Shown in pieces: positions 43,686 through 53,501 of a stretch of DNA of 64,000 nt. The notes beneath the pieces were generated by a model, which was not told the DNA's origin, did not search any database, and worked only from the letters and a program-made list of their open reading frames with translations. Position 1 is the stretch's first letter. Each line of letters starts with the position of its first letter. The stretch comes from Mesostigma viride (taxonomy: Eukaryota; Streptophyta; Mesostigmatophyceae; Mesostigmatales; Mesostigmataceae), in NCBI GenBank assembly GCA_009746045.1, contig RPFO01000034.1, forward strand, positions 3,041,181-3,105,180, read 5' to 3'. Position numbers and translations under genes: made by a program.

Positions 43686-43985
43686 TCACACTCGACTGTA
43701 CTGAGTCGGCTTATCAAGGAGACAACAAGCGCAGGTATATATTTCCGAATTCAACTCCAATTGGAATACTTGCACAAAGCGAAACGAAAATAATTGCAAT
43801 TGAGGACTCTCTGCAGCTAGACCCTCGCCCACTTGCTCAACATCGATTCTACCATATGGTGTGTGCAACTTCACACTTAACCTCCCCGTTCTCAACATGC
43901 GTGCCTCAACTCCCCCTTCCGTTGGGTTATACCAAACAAACAAAGAATTATTAAGTTGCGCAGCAAGTTCAAGAGTTGTTCGTAT
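43686..43985 (-). pseudogene. Unidentified exon-like ORF in D
   Basis: The minus-strand frame gives LELAAQLNNSLFVWYNPTEG, then RTGRLSVKLHTPYGRIDVEQ and LQLFSFRFVQVFQLELNSE, a natural-looking protein segment of ~85 residues. Within it the DNA gagggtctagctgcagagag (residues GEGLAAES) resembles half of the 22-bp palindrome amplified next door (44395-44900, frame KGLAAARP). No family recognised. Confidence 0.3.
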
Positions 43986-44394
43986 ACAAAAAAAACAAGC
44001 TACTAATTATTTATTTGCACGGGCACAGTAGCACTTGCAGCTAATAAAACGCTATCGTCTAATTCCGAAGGGCCTTTCGGCTAAATCAAAATTAACGATG
44101 CGGGCAGTGTGGCCGGAGCTGGAGACCTAACGGACATGACAGACCCCTAATGCGTCTGAGGGGACGCACGAGGAGGCAAGGCTGGAACGTCCTCTGGAAC
44201 CTTCCCCACCTAATCCGGAGATCCCGGGGGGCTCACTGTTTGCGGTGAAACATTGGTGGCCTTGGCCTTTGAATAATAGGACGCATCGTTCCCAGACATC
44301 TGCAGCAAATGATACAAAGCCATGGAGCAATTTCGAAAGTATCCGTAAGAATCATGTAGACCTGAGAAACAATTTTTTCGCAACCTCCAAGTTG

Positions 44395-44900
44395 GGAGGG
44401 GTCTCGCTGCAGCTAGACCCTTCCGTGAACGCAAAAAATAAACATCGAATAACTGGGAGGTCTTCCTGCAGCTAGACCCCTCAAATCATACAAAGATGAA
44501 ACATTGAAGTTGGGAGGGGTCTAGCTGCAGCTAGACCCTTACAGGAATGCGAAAAAACAACCAATAATTGGGAGGGTCTACCTGCAGCTATACCCTTACA
44601 TGCAATCAAAAAGGATGAAACCTTGGAAGTTGGGAGGGGTCTAGCTGCAGCTAGACCCTTACAGGAATGCGAAAAAACAACCAATAATTGGGAGGGTCTA
44701 CCTGCAGCTAGACCCTTACATGCAATCAAAAAGGATGAAACCTTGGAAGTTGGGTGGGGTCTAGCTGCAGCTAGACCCTTACAGGAATGCGAAAAAACAA
44801 CCAATAATTGGGAGGGTCTACCTGCAGCTAGACCCTTACATGCAATCAAAAAGGATGAAACCTTGGAAGTTGGGAGGGGTCTCTCTGCAGGTAGACCCTT
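44395..44900 (+). repeat. D left array of 22-bp perfect palindromes
   Basis: Nine units of gggtctagctgcagctagaccc or close variants (some with ctacctgcag). The best units are perfect dyads. They are spaced ~58-62 bp, with two alternating spacers: one containing aatgcgaaaaaacaacc, the other caatcaaaaaggatgaaacc. The mirror array is at 49222-49782. Confidence 0.9.
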
Positions 44901-44975
44901 CAACGAAGGCAAGAATTCTATCACAAATTCATGGGAGCAGATCTGAAGAGAGACCTAATCCAATCATGTGAGGAC

Positions 44976-46062
44976 TGGCATGGGTGTGTCGCATGCGTGC
45001 GTGGGTGTGGTGGATGCGTGCGTGTGGTGGGTGGCTGCCATGGCGTGCGTGGGTGTGGTGGATGCGTGGCATGCGTGCGTGGGTGCGGTGGAAGGCTGGC
45101 ATGCGTGCGCGGGTGGGCTAGCATGCGTGCGTGAGTGTGGTGGTGGGCTGGCATGCGTGCGTGGATGTGGTGGGTGCCTGGCATGTGTGCGTGGGTGTGG
45201 TGGGTGCCTGGCATGCGTGCCTGGTTGTGGTGGGTGGCTGGCATGCGTGCGTGAATGTGGTGGTGGGCTAGCATGCGTGCGTGGGTGTGGTGGTGGGCTG
45301 GCATGCGTGCGTGGGTGTGGTGGATGGCTGGCATGCGTGCGTGGGTGTGGTGGATGCGTGGCATGCGTGCATGGGTGCGGTGGATGGCTGGCATGCGTGC
45401 GCGGGTGGGCTAGCATGCGTGCGTGAGTGTGGTGGTGGGCTGGCATGCGTGAGTGGATGTGTTGGGTGCCTGGCATGTGTGCGTGGGTGTGTTGGGTGCC
45501 TGGCATGCGTGCCTGGTTGTGGTGGGTGGCTGGGATGCGTGCGTGAATGTGGTGGTGGGCTAGCATGCGTGCGTGGGTGTGGTGGTGGGCTGGCATGCGT
45601 GCGTGGGTGTGGTGGATGGCTGGCATGCGTGCGTGGGTGTGGTGGATGGGTGGCATGCGTGCATGGGTGTGGTGGGTGGCTGGCATGCGTGCGTGGGTGG
45701 CTGGCATGCATGCGTGGATGTGGTGTTGGGCTGGCATGCGTGCGTGGGTGTGGTGGTGGGCTGGCATGCGCGCGTGGGTGTGTTGGATGGCTGGCATGCG
45801 TGCATGGGTGTGGTGGTGGGCTGGCATGCGTGCGTGGGTGTGGTGGGTGGCTGGCATGCGTGCGTGGGTGTGGTGGGTGGCTGGCATGCGTGCGTGGGTG
45901 TGGTGGGTGGCTGGCATGCGTGCGTGGGTGTGGTGGGTGGCTGGCATGCGTGCGTGGGTGTGGTGGGTGGCTGGCATGCGTGTGTGGGTGTGGTGGGTGG
46001 CTGGCATGCGTGCGTGGGTGTGTTGGATGGGTGGCATGCGTGCCTGGGTGTGTTGGGGGGGC
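44976..46062 (+). repeat. D left 30-bp G-rich minisatellite
   Basis: About 36 tandem copies of a 30-bp unit (ggcatgcgtgcgtgggtgtg plus gtgggtggct), with a higher-order duplication of ~292 bp (the gcgcgggtgggcta variant at ~45107 and ~45399). The plus strand is G-rich. The unit length is a multiple of three and stop-free, giving spurious ORFs of up to 357 aa. Confidence 0.95.
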
Positions 46063-46423
46063 TGGCGTTTATATACTGAGAATAATATAGTTTTAAAAAG
46101 GACATATAGTTACCAAACATAATATATAATAGCTATTAATCGTTGCCTATCCAAAGTTGCATGCAGTAAGTGCAACAGCCAAAATATGCCAACAAATCAG
46201 TTGATGGGAATTTCATAAAACTTACAATCGAAATACAACAGACCCCAGTTAGAAGAACGAAGGAATATCTGCGTGACAGGGAATAACGCACCAGAGATGC
46301 TCGGTAAGCGTTGCTGACCGAAACACAACGGAAAAACACTGCCCGGTTGCTGGTAAGAGAATAAAAAGGCGTTGTCCATAATCGAAATACATAAACAAAG
46401 AGCGGGAGTCATACCTGCCTTGC
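46063..46423. other. D spacer present only on the left arm
   Basis: ~360 bp of AT-rich sequence between minisatellite and inner arm with no mirror partner; the right arm joins directly at 48028. No gene seen. Confidence 0.6.
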
Positions 46424-47166
46424 GGGAAGTGACGCAACGAATGTTATGGCCGAGCAAACTGGGCCTCCTTTCCCGTTGCTGACGGAAACACACCTCAAAC
46501 AGACGGCCTCGAAGCATGGTAATGCATGCAACGACGTTCAAAAGCGTCCCAAATCGAAATAAAACGAAACCGAGCGCAAAATACAGTGGAATATATGCAT
46601 ATCGGAATATATGCATGGCGGGGCATGATGTATTGGAAAAGCCTGGTTGCCTTCGTATCCGCTCCTGACGTGAACAAATGGAAAGAGACCGCCTGGAAGC
46701 CAACATATGCAGGCGACACCGTTCCAAAGCCCAGAAAACAAAAATGCAGCTTACCCAGGCGTCATTCCGGGTGCCACCGTCTTACCCTGACAGTCGTCAT
46801 CCCAGCAACCTCTCCAAGAGCTTACGGCCCCCACAGTCCAGGAGCTTGCATGACCCATCATTACGTACCTAAGCATCGGTGATTTTAAAACCGCGCTCCT
46901 AAGCGCACAAAAAGAGAGCTAGCTTTCCCAACGGCATGACGAACTGAACACTTTCCTATCGACAGCCATACCGTAATCCCGTGGCCATTTGCAGCGTGAT
47001 GCAATTAGGGTTGGGTAGGTAATAGGTAGGCTGCTGGTTTTTGTTAGAATTGTGATGTGCATCATTTTGTTGGGCCCGTGGGCCACAATCATCGCCGTCA
47101 ACGGCTCAACGCTGCGCTTTGAGTTTTTACGTGTGAACCGTCAGCCCTCGAGTGTCGTCCAATCTT
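46424..47166 (+). repeat. D inner inverted arm, left
   Basis: Complementary, with many mismatches and indels, to 47325-48028 (for example ggcccgtgggccacaatc, 47082-47099, against the complement at 47421-47438). Confidence 0.8.
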
Positions 47167-47324
47167 CTTGCTCGGTTACTAATAATGTCGTATTCCAAAG
47201 GAACACTAGTAATGAAAACGGTCGCAAAGCGTACGGCTGTAAAAGGGTAGAAAACGGTAACGTGGCATCCTCGCAGTCGCCGGAAAGTGGAAGCGCGGCG
47301 CCGATGGCAATCGTCTCGACCAAA
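47167..47324. other. D palindrome centre (unpaired ~158 bp)
   Basis: Sequence between the inner arms without a partner. It would form the loop of the foldback. Confidence 0.7.
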
Positions 47325-48028
47325 TTTTTCGAAACCGAGAAAGCAGATTGGACGACACTTGAAGGCTGACGTCCACACGTGAAGACCCACCAGAGCGCAG
47401 CGTTGAGCCGTTGACGGCGATGTGGCCCACGGGCCCAGCAAAATAATGCACATCAATTGCATCGCGTCGCAAATGGCCGCTGGACAAATGGTATGGCTGT
47501 CGACAGCGACGTGCTCAGTTGGTCATGTTTGTTACAGGAAAGCTAGTGGTATTCTTGTACGCTTAGAAGCGTGGTTTTAAAGTCACCGATGCTGAGGTAC
47601 GTTATGATGGGTCATGGAAACTCCTGGACTGTGGGGGCCGTAAGCTCTGCTAGAGGTTGCTAGGATGACGACTGTCAGGGTAAGATGGTGGCACCCGGAA
47701 TGACGCCTGGGTAAGCTCTGTTCGTGTTTGCTGGGCTTCGGAACAGTGGCGCATGCATATGTTGGCTTCCAGGCGGTCTCTTTCCATTTGTTCACGTCAG
47801 GAGCGGATACGGAGGCAACCAGGCTTTTCCAATACATCATGTCCCGCCATGCATGTATTCTACCGGCTTTAGCGCTCGGTTTCTTTTCATGTCGATCTGG
47901 GACGCTTTTGAACGTCGTTGCATTCATTACTATGCTTTGAGGCCGTCTGTTTGAATTGTATTTCCGTCAGCCACGGGCAAGGAGGCCCAGTTTGCTCGGC
48001 CATAACATTCGTTGCGTCACTTCCCGCA
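47325..48028 (-). repeat. D inner inverted arm, right
   Basis: Mirror of 46424-47166. Shared landmarks include the complement of cgtcgtccaatct (~47340), the gatgggtcatg block (~47608) and gtgacgcaac (~48015). Confidence 0.8.
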
Positions 48029-49200
48029 TGCCACGCATCCACCACCACACCCACGCACACATGCCACCCATCCGACACACCCACGCACGCATGCCACCCA
48101 TCCAACACACCCACGCACGCATGCCACCCATCCAACACACCCACGCACGCATGCCAGCCACCCACCACACCCACGCACGCATGCCAGCCACCCACCACAC
48201 CCATGCACGCATGCCAGCCACCCACCACACCCACGCACGTATGCCAGCCACCCACCACACCCACGCACACATCCACCACACCCACGCACGCAAGCCAGCC
48301 ATCCACCACACCCACGCACGCAGGCCAGCCACCCACCACACCCACGCACGCATGCTACCCATCCAACACACCCACGCACGCATGCCAGCCCACCACCACA
48401 CCCACGCACGCATGCCAGCCATCCACCACACCCACGCACGCATGCCATGCATCCACCACCACACCCACGCACACAGGCCTGCCAGCCACCACACACACCC
48501 CACGCATGCATGCCAGCCCACCACCACACGCACGCATGCCAGCCCACCACCACACCCACACAGGCATGCCACGCATCCACCACACCCACGCACGCATGCC
48601 AGCCACCCACCACACCCATGCACGCATCCACCACACCCACGCACGCATGGCAGCCATCCACCACACCCACGCACGCAAGCATGCCACCCACCACACCCAT
48701 GCACGCATGCCAGCCACCCGCGACACCCACGCACGTATGCTAGCCCACCACCACACCCACACATGCATGCCAGCCATTCACCACACCCACGCACGCATGC
48801 CAGCCATCCACCACACCCACGCACGCATGCTAGCCCACCACCACATTCACGCACGCATGCCAGCCACCCACCACACCCACGCACGCATGCCAGCCACCCC
48901 AGACACCCACGCACGCAGGCCAGCCCACCACCACATCCACGCGCGCATGCTAGCCCACCACCACATTCACGCACGCATGCCAGCCACCCACCACACCCAC
49001 GCACGCAGGCCAGCCACCCATCACACCCATGCACGCATGCCAGGCACCCACCACACCCACGCACGCATGCCACCCACCCACCACACCCACGCACGCATGC
49101 CAGCCACCCACCACACCCACGCACACATGCTAGCCCACCACCACACCCACGCACACATGCCCACCACACCCACGCATCCCACCCAGCACACCCACGCCAG
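48028..49200 (-). repeat. D right 30-bp minisatellite (inverted)
   Basis: About 39 copies of the complement of the left-array unit (cacccacgcacgcatgccag...). The minus strand is G-rich here. It produces spurious His/Pro/Thr ORFs of up to 592 aa on the plus strand. Confidence 0.95.
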
Positions 49201-49221
49201 TCCTTGCATGTTTGGCAAGGG

Positions 49222-49782
49222 TCTCTTTGCAGAGAGACGATGTTACTCATTTGTGATAAAGTTCTCGAATTCCTGTAAGGGTCTAGCTGCAGCTAGACCC
49301 CTCCCAACTTCCCAGGTTTCATCCTTTTTGATTGCATGTAAGGGTCTAGCTGCAGGTAGACCCTCCCAATTATTGGTTGTTTTTTCGCATTCTTGTAAGG
49401 GTCTAGCTGCAGCTAGACCCCTCCCAACTTCCCTGGTTTCATCCTTTTTGATTGCATGTAAGGGTCTAGCTGCAGGTAGACCCTCCCAATTATTGGTTGT
49501 TTTTTCGCATTCCTGTAAGGGTCTAGCTGCAGCTAGACCCCACCCAACTTCCAAGGTTTCATCCTTTTTGATTGCATGTAAGGGTCTAGCTGCAGGTAGA
49601 CCCTCCCAATTATTGGTTGTTTTTTCGCATTCCTGTAAGGGTCTAGCTGCAGCTAGACCCCTCCCAACTTCAATGTTTCATCTTTGTATGATTTGAGGGG
49701 TCTAGTTGCAGGAAGACCTCCCACTTATTCGATGTTTATTTTTTGCGTTCACGGAAGGGTCTAGCTGCAGCGAGACCCCTCC
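49222..49782 (-). repeat. D right array of 22-bp palindromes (inverted)
   Basis: Ten units of the same gggtctagctgcagctagaccc dyad, with the same two spacers in complement. Confidence 0.9.
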
Positions 49783-49789
49783 CCAATTC

Positions 49790-50008
49790 GAGGTTGTGAA
49801 ACATGCTTTTGTGCGGGGGTACTTGATTCGTCGAATACTTTCGAAATGCCTCCGTTGCTTTGCATCATTTTTTGTAAATGTTTTCGAGCGACGCGTCGTA
49901 GACTACAGGTGCTTGACGACGGTATGCGTGACTGTGTTTTTGTTGTGTTATGTGCAGCCCGAGACATTGACGGTAATGAAACTTTTGAAGGGTGAGGCGG
50001 GCTATTAA
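49790..50008 (+). pseudogene. Exon-like ORF with a possible short intron in D
   Basis: The frame encodes VVKHAFVRGYLIRRILSKCL and continues to KLLKGEAGY, then TAA. An AG|GTGCTTGACG...TTATGTGCAG|CCCG segment (49909-49963) could be a ~55-nt intron. No family recognised. Confidence 0.25.
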
Positions 50009-50060
50009 GTGGATAAGGCCATAATCCGCTTGCCATACTAAGTGCTTGCTATGTGTTGAG

Positions 50061-50306
50061 ATGGCGGGTGCGGGTGCCGTCGGCGCGCAAATTAAGTTGT
50101 GCGAGAGTGTAGCTTACACAGATAACTGGCTGGACCACATTGCGATGTTGGAAGCCATAGCGTGATCCCTAATCGGGAACAGTGTCAAGGAGGACTACAT
50201 TTTTCATGTTTTGAAGATTGCCGAATCGTGCATTTTACAGTTGAAGTCGGATGTTGGGAGTGTCATACCTTGTCGTGCTTTTTTATGGGCGACGCTCGTT
50301 GATTGA
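50061..50306 (+). pseudogene. Unidentified ORF with a premature stop in D
   Basis: From ATG 50061 the frame runs MAGAGAVGAQIKLCESVAY, DNWLDHIAMLEAIA, then TGA at 50163-50165, and continues coherently as SLIGNSVKEDYIFHVLKIAE...CRAFLWATLVD before another stop. Helical, mixed-charge sequence. It looks like a broken protein gene of unknown function. Confidence 0.35.
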
Positions 50307-50554
50307 TTTGGCGAGTCCAGAAGTACAAGTTTGAGGGTTGTGATGAACGGGAAAGGATGTATACTAATTAATTAATTAGACTTGTGCTCCCGTTGGGGAG
50401 TCACGGAGCATTAACCCCGATGGATCGATGGATGGATGGAAACGGTGTATATGGAAAACCGTGATACTTGCTGCCATGTGGTTGTCTCCTTAATGTTTCA
50501 AATATATAAGACAGCCGGCACTTGCTCATTGACGTTTCTGTGGCTCGCCCCTTG

Positions 50555-50762
50555 GCTCTTAGCCATGTGCGCATGGTTCAGTTGGTGCATCCCAGGCGGC
50601 GGCCGGGCTACCCGGCGGATCGGGTTGAGCGGGCCAAGCCCACGGCCTAAGGCGATGTCGGGCACCACCGTGTGGTGCCCTTCGTCTTGGAGTTCGGGGC
50701 CTTGGGGACCCTTACCGCCGGCTTCTTTAAGGAGTAAGTAAGTACCTGCGGAAGTTCTTTTA
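50555..50762 (+). pseudogene. LINE ORF2 C-terminal fragment in D
   Basis: The frame carries MVQLVHPRRRPGYPADRVER, a stop, then HRVVPFVLEFGALGTLTAGF-FKE, with YLRKFF after a small shift. The block resembles the distal end of some non-LTR retrotransposon ORF2 proteins (VVPFV-x-LGAL). It is preceded at 50376-50420 by a piece of repeat F. Confidence 0.35.
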
Positions 50763-51190
50763 AGGAGTGTTGCCCGCGGCTCCGGGAGGACTGCGTGGAC
50801 CTGGAGGGCTAGCGGGCCCCTGGGTCGGCGCGGACCTGGACGCCGTACTGTTTAGGCTTGTTGTTGTTGTTGTTGTGTCTCACGCCGCACATGGGCAGCA
50901 GAGAATCTGTAGTGGCCGAGGGCCGGATATATTTAGTATCGGTGGTACTATCAAGGAGACAACCAGCAGTACTATGTTTAGGCTTAGGCCCAGTCTAGTA
51001 CACGGAAAGTTGGGAAGCCGATAACCCAAAGAATAAAGCTTGGTCAACGCGAGTCAGCGCATGGAATCCAGTAGAATCTGGCAGCGAGGAACGGATAACG
51101 CTCGGATTGTCTTTTTCATTTGTCTCGATAAAACTCTCAAAAAAAAAAAATGCCTGATCAAGCAGTAATTCTGGGTTGCTGCCCAGGCAT
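50763..51190. other. No recognisable gene
   Basis: GC-rich then AT-rich sequence with a (GTT)n run near 50862 and an A-run at 51139. No supported feature. Confidence 0.4.
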
Positions 51191-51840
51191 TTGACACCGA
51201 TTTTCGTGAGTTTTCGTGTAGTTGGCTAGTTGCCCCCGTGTCCAGGATTTCAGAAATCGGACGTATCCAACGCAGGTCAACCTTCCTTTACGGGTTTGGT
51301 GTGCGTCGAAAAGACGATTCCAGGTATTAAGAATCTCTGCTTACCGTATTTGACGGACGACTTCCCGATTCCTCCGCCGACCCTTGAATCTTCATGTCGG
51401 CTCTCAGGAACTTTCACTTTTGCCCCCCCCAACTTTCCGTGCCTTGAGTACGTAGTAAGATTATGCCAGCCCGGGTCTATCTGCGAGGAGAGGTTGAAGG
51501 ACGAACCGCACCATGTGCAAAGACAACAAGGGTAAATTATAAGAAGGGTAATCTAAAATTTCTGCGAGTGGATTGTGTCCTCACTTGATATCCAAACTTT
51601 GGCAATCCCTCTTCTTCTAATAACTCGATTTTAGTCACTCGTTGATGGGTTGATCGGTATGCGCGCAGGTAAGGAGGATGTGGAGCGGATCCTACACTTG
51701 GCAAATGTGGCGGTGGACTTCGGACCAGCGGCTCAACATGCTGACACTTCCGGAGGGAAGGCTAAGGGGGCGGAAGAGAGGCTAAGGGGGCGGGCAATGA
51801 GGGTGATGAGAAGCCCACGTTGGAAATGAGACTTATTAAG
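51191..51840 (+). CDS. Possible spliced gene fragment in D
   Basis: Exon-like frame 1 (to ~51533) encodes CPGFQKSDVSNAGQPSFTGL and VEKTIPGIKNLCLPYLTDDF, ending ...HHVQRQQ before GGTAAATT, a donor-like site. A pyrimidine-rich segment ends in cgattttag (51636). The next frame reads SLVDGLIGMRAGKEDVERIL and LANVAVDFGPAAQHADTSGG. The exon-intron-exon reading is coherent but unproven. The product is unknown. It may be a gene fragment captured by D. Confidence 0.3.
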
Positions 51841-51850
51841 TGAGACAACT

Positions 51851-52033
51851 ATGGACGGGGAAAAAGACTTTGGAGCACGAGAGGCCTTTTGGTCTGATGG
51901 GTGGACTTCTGCCGTTATGAAGGCAGGGAACAAGGATCCGGAGAATCCAATGTATGCAAAGTTAGAAGACGTGATGCTTTATGGGCAGATGTCTGGATAC
52001 GACACCAATAGGAGGGTCGTCAGTCGCACTTAA
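51851..52033 (+). CDS. Small unidentified ORF in D (60 aa)
   Basis: MDGEKDFGAREAFWSDGWTS, then VMKAGNKDPENPMYAKLEDV and a TAA. Natural amino-acid composition, but short. It could be a further exon of the 51191-51840 fragment. A minus-strand frame at 52030-52224 (LYWMPLDYVIKVAELTD...) is an equally plausible exon of something else. Confidence 0.25.
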   Translation: MDGEKDFGAREAFWSDGWTSAVMKAGNKDPENPMYAKLEDVMLYGQMSGYDTNRRVVSRT

Positions 52034-52439
52034 TTTTTTGAGGGCCTTATCCGTAATTTCGCTTCCGCAATCTGCTCTTGCGTTTTCGACTTCCTCCTCT
52101 TGCTGTCCGTCAGCTCTGCCACCTTTATCACGTAGTCTAGCGGCATCCAGTACAACTGCCTCTTCAACTTCCCTCCGTCCTCCCCCACAGGAAAAAAGTT
52201 GAGGGGAAATGATGAGCGCTCCATGTGGTTGGCAATGCTCGTCCTATTGTTTTAGATTCGAAGTTTAGGTTGTTGTCGAGTCTCTCCATGTGAAATATAC
52301 CCTTAGATTGACATGTTTTACTAAATTTCAAGCCTCTCGATGTGGAATGTACGCTCAAATTGACATGAATTAAGCATTATGACACCAAATTAGCTCGAAA
52401 ATACGCGATCGGACGCCAAATTCGCGCGAAAAAACGCGA

Positions 52440-52512
52440 TCGGACGATTGAAACTAGCGTTTTTTTCTTGCAAAATGCGCAAAAAATGACCCCATTCCGC
52501 GTGGGACCACCC
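52440..52512 (-). repeat. D right terminal inverted repeat
   Basis: Inverted partner of 42349-42411, ending ...CCGCGTGGGACCACCC. The adjoining subterminal cgcgatcggacg motif is present twice (52406 and 52434). Confidence 0.92.
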
Positions 52513-52734
52513 CGCATGCGGCTGTGCACAGATAGCAAGTCAATAATTGAGTTTCTGAATAACCCGCTCGCCTCCACCACCAAACTCGATTACCTTGTGT
52601 TGGCCGAGTCCGCCACGGTGTTGGATGAGCGGCGGTGGATCCCCGAGAGCGAGAATATTGCCGATGCCTTGACCAAGCCAGCGATGCTGTCGGGGCCTCA
52701 GTACAAGCTGCTGCGGCAGCTCATGATGACATGA
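52513..52734 (+). CDS. C pol, end of RNase H (after D)
   Basis: Starts with the TSD cgca and continues the C pol frame: RLCTDSKSIIEFLN carries the third RNase H acidic residue and NIADALTKPA the fourth. The stop is TGA 52732-52734. This shows that C had a complete RNase H before D arrived. Confidence 0.9.
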   Translation, partial: RMRLCTDSKSIIEFLNNPLASTTKLDYLVLAESATVLDERRWIPESENIADALTKPAMLSGPQYKLLRQLMMT

Positions 52735-53073
52735 GTTTTTTTTTTACCGTGTGACCTGTCGTCTTTTTGCATGGGAATGGGCGCTTCTTTCATCTGTGAA
52801 TACATTTCCCTAGACCTGACAGGCGGCCAGTGTGCCTAATAATGATGCATGTGGTGCAGTTGCACCCAAGTAGAAAAGGAGGCCGGGAGCAAAGCCCGGG
52901 TGTTTTTGGCGTGCTCAGATCCCAGCGTAGGGCACCCTCCTTGGGGTTTAGGATTTGGGGACGGTCAGTGTGCCGTTACGTGTTTCTCTACTTGAACGTA
53001 CGTAGGGTCAGTGCTACCCTAATGCCCCTCGCTTTAAATAATTTATGATAATTATTTAAAAAGAAGGTATGGG
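52735..53073 (+). other. C 3' untranslated region
   Basis: 339 nt without coding signal. It ends in aaaaagaaggtatggg, a purine-rich tract next to the 3' LTR. Confidence 0.75.
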
Positions 53074-53501
53074 AGTTGTGCTCCCGAGTGGCATCTATCC
53101 GCTGGCCGGTAGTCGCCGGCCTGGGCGCCTAGTCAGGTGGGCATCAAAGATTGGTGTCTAGATGCTAGTCGGTGCCTAAGCAAGGTACGGAAGCCAGTGC
53201 GCGCCGGGACGGTCAGAGAACCGTCGCCCTCGGTAGCACAGATCCGCTGAGTGCCGGTAGTCTCGGGTTAGAGGCTCGAGCATGCACTATCGGGTAGCCT
53301 ACCGGTAGTCTCGGGTTAGAGGCTCGAGCATGCCTTATCGGTTAGCGCCGCGCCGCTGAGCTCCTTGTGGCCTGGCCAGCTGCAAGGGTTCAATAGCAAT
53401 CAGTGGCGGCTGCGGGCTCAGCCTCCCACAATCGGTTCCCCAAACAACAAAATCCCGTCTCCATCGCCGGCGTGCTAGTCAGCGGTGAAGGGCGTTCAAC
53501 T
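53074..53501 (+). repeat. C 3' LTR
   Basis: 428 bp; no difference from 37137-37564 was seen. Confidence 0.95.

Larger units (their letters stand above)
42349..52512. mobile_element. Element D: 10-kb TIR/foldback DNA element inserted in C
   Basis: Terminal inverted repeats of ~63-73 bp start GGGTGGTCCCACGCGGAAT. TSD cgca (42345-42348 and 52513-52516). Inside the TIRs lies a mirror structure. The left arm is: palindrome array 44395-44900, minisatellite 44976-46062, unique spacer to 46423, inner arm 46424-47166. The right arm is: inner arm 47325-48028, minisatellite 48028-49200, palindrome array 49222-49782. The outermost zones (42412-44390 and 49790-52439) are not mirror images and hold exon-like fragments. 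No transposase is recognised. A 4-bp TSD with GGG...CCC ends does not match a superfamily I can name with confidence. It could be a foldback derivative moved in trans. Confidence 0.85.
37137..53501 (+). mobile_element. Element C: Copia-like retrotransposon in the B+ 3' LTR, split by D
   Basis: 428-bp LTRs (37137-37564 and 53074-53501) in which I saw no difference, so it is the youngest retroelement here. TSD gtgct (37132-37136 and 53502-53506). Ends AGTTGTGCTC...TTCAACT. Without D it is ~6.2 kb, with one gag-stop-pol frame and no other break. The only damage visible is the D insertion in RNase H. Confidence 0.95.

Noticed and set aside
44964-46037. 357-aa His/Pro/Thr ORF (- strand) and Gly/Trp/Cys ORFs (+ strand) over the left minisatellite
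   Set aside because: The 30-bp unit is stop-free and divisible by three, so several frames are open at once. No non-repetitive protein sequence is attached.
47918-49696. ORFs of 592, 440 and 427 aa over the right minisatellite
   Set aside because: Same artefact as the left array, on both strands; the extension into the palindrome array is also repeat.
44395-49782. CRISPR array
   Set aside because: Palindromic repeats with regular spacing look similar, but there are only two alternating spacers, the arrays lie inside a eukaryotic transposon, and no cas genes exist.
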